Positions 6,499-7,129 of a stretch of 7,129 nt of DNA are shown here, one piece after another. The notes below the pieces were generated by a model. The model was not told the origin of the DNA, did not search any database, and saw nothing but the letters and a program-made list of their open reading frames with translations. Origin of the DNA: Planctomycetota bacterium (GTDB taxonomy: Bacteria > Planctomycetota > UBA1135 > UBA2386); assembly GCA_003235605.1 (NCBI GenBank), contig QJVU01000554.1, forward strand, positions 1 through 7,129. Reading direction: 5' to 3'. How positions within the stretch are numbered: position 1 is the stretch's first letter; each line of letters opens with the position of its first letter. The position numbers and the translations under genes are program-made.

Positions 6499-7129
6499 CC
6501 CTGCCGATCAGCGGCAAACCATGAGCCCACGGATCTTCCGGGTCCAGGACGAACTCGGTCTCCCCTGTCACCCAGGCCGAGCCGCGGATGGCGGGGACGA
6601 TCGCGGGATGGTCCGAGACCATGGTCTCTCTCAGGATCCGGCCCTCGAAGCGGGTCCCGAGGACACTCTGGTTCTCGAGCATGCCGTCCAGGCCCAGCTC
6701 GCCCCGCGCATGCAGCGCAGCCAGCTTGGCGGAGGTACCGGTTCCACACGGCGAGCGGTCGAAGGCCCACCCCGGACAGAGGGTCACCGCCCGGGTGTAG
6801 AGGGTGTTGGGCGCGGGCTGTGACGGGTCTCGCGGCTCGAACACCTCGACGTGGTCGATGGCCTGGTCCGCACCCGTCTGGGGGTCGAAGCCGCGGATCC
6901 CCAGGTTCCCGAGCTGCTCGCGCAGGGCATCGCAGAACCGCATGAGCTTGCCCAGGTTCGCCGGCAGCACCGGGGGCACGCTGTCGCTGCCTTTCACCAG
7001 TGCAAACCAGTTGCCGCCATAGGCGATGTCCACGACATGGCGGTCGTAGCCCGGGACGTCGACCTCCAGGTCCCTGTGCAGCAGGAACGAGGGGACGTTC
7101 TCCAGGGTGGCGGCCACCGGTCGCCCCTT
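6491..7129 (-). CDS. Proline racemase family enzyme, probably 4-hydroxyproline epimerase (5' end outside window)
   Basis: The C-terminal 212 residues are present, against about 330 for the family. The enzyme inverts the alpha carbon of proline or hydroxyproline with a pair of acid/base residues, in the cytoplasm, without a cofactor. The second active-site motif is clear: DRSPCGTGTSAKLAALHARG, with the Cys codon at 6748-6746. Other family signatures are NVPSFL near the edge, DIAYGGNWFALV, and the ending FVLDPEDPW. The first catalytic residue (Cys or Ser in an MCGH-like motif) lies beyond the window. Having Cys at the second site argues against trans-3-hydroxyproline dehydratases, which have Thr there. 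It leaves 4-hydroxyproline epimerase, proline racemase or the Ser/Cys 3-hydroxyproline epimerase group. A GTG at 7117 is an internal valine, not a start, because the frame and family similarity continue to the edge. Confidence 0.9.
   Translation of the reverse strand, partial: KGRPVAATLENVPSFLLHRDLEVDVPGYDRHVVDIAYGGNWFALVKGSDSVPPVLPANLGKLMRFCDALREQLGNLGIRGFDPQTGADQAIDHVEVFEPRDPSQPAPNTLYTRAVTLCPGWAFDRSPCGTGTSAKLAALHARGELGLDGMLENQSVLGTRFEGRILRETMVSDHPAIVPAIRGSAWVTGETEFVLDPEDPWAHGLPLIGRAE

Overview
This 7.1 kb G+C-rich bacterial window holds six protein-coding genes, two of them cut by the window edges. They are packed with almost no spare DNA; the only gene-free stretch over 40 bases is a 140-base divergent intergenic region. 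The proteins point to a Gram-negative, environmental heterotroph with a periplasm. They include a secreted PD40 beta-propeller/amidohydrolase fusion, an OppB/OppC-type ABC permease pair with a YejE-like OppC, and a proline racemase/hydroxyproline epimerase family enzyme. The mix would fit groups such as Planctomycetota, Myxococcota or Gammaproteobacteria. I cannot place it further from sequence alone, although the style (AQD after the signal peptide, an unknown helical neighbour) makes me lean weakly to Planctomycetota.

Layout. (1) Bases 1-398, + strand: C-terminal part of an unrecognised, mostly helical protein. (2) 437-3778, + strand: a 1113-residue exported protein with a TolB/Tricorn-like propeller (PD40 repeats) followed by a metal-dependent amidohydrolase domain, probably co-transcribed with gene 1. 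(3) 3782-4747 and 4744-5757, - strand: oppC-like and oppB-like permeases sharing an ATGA start/stop overlap, convergent with gene 2 with only 3 bases between the stop codons. (4) 5758-5897: the divergent intergenic region, with a candidate promoter for the permeases. (5) 5898-6485, + strand: an unrecognised 195-residue membrane protein with an N-terminal four-cysteine zinc-ribbon. (6) 6491-7129, - strand: C-terminal two thirds of a proline racemase family enzyme, convergent with gene 5 with 5 bases between them.

How the genes may work together. The permeases would move peptides or similar solutes across the inner membrane. The exported amidohydrolase fusion could act on small amide or peptide-like molecules outside it. 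The epimerase would convert hydroxyproline released from peptides. This is a plausible peptide/imino-acid uptake and catabolism theme, but the strands alternate, so these genes are not one operon and the link is inference.

I found no RNA gene, CRISPR array, insertion sequence, attachment site or origin, and no convincing new system. The points most worth a second look are the zinc-ribbon membrane protein, the substitution of the usual final metal-binding aspartate in the amidohydrolase, the orphan permease pair, and inverted repeats that cover the stop codons at both convergent junctions.
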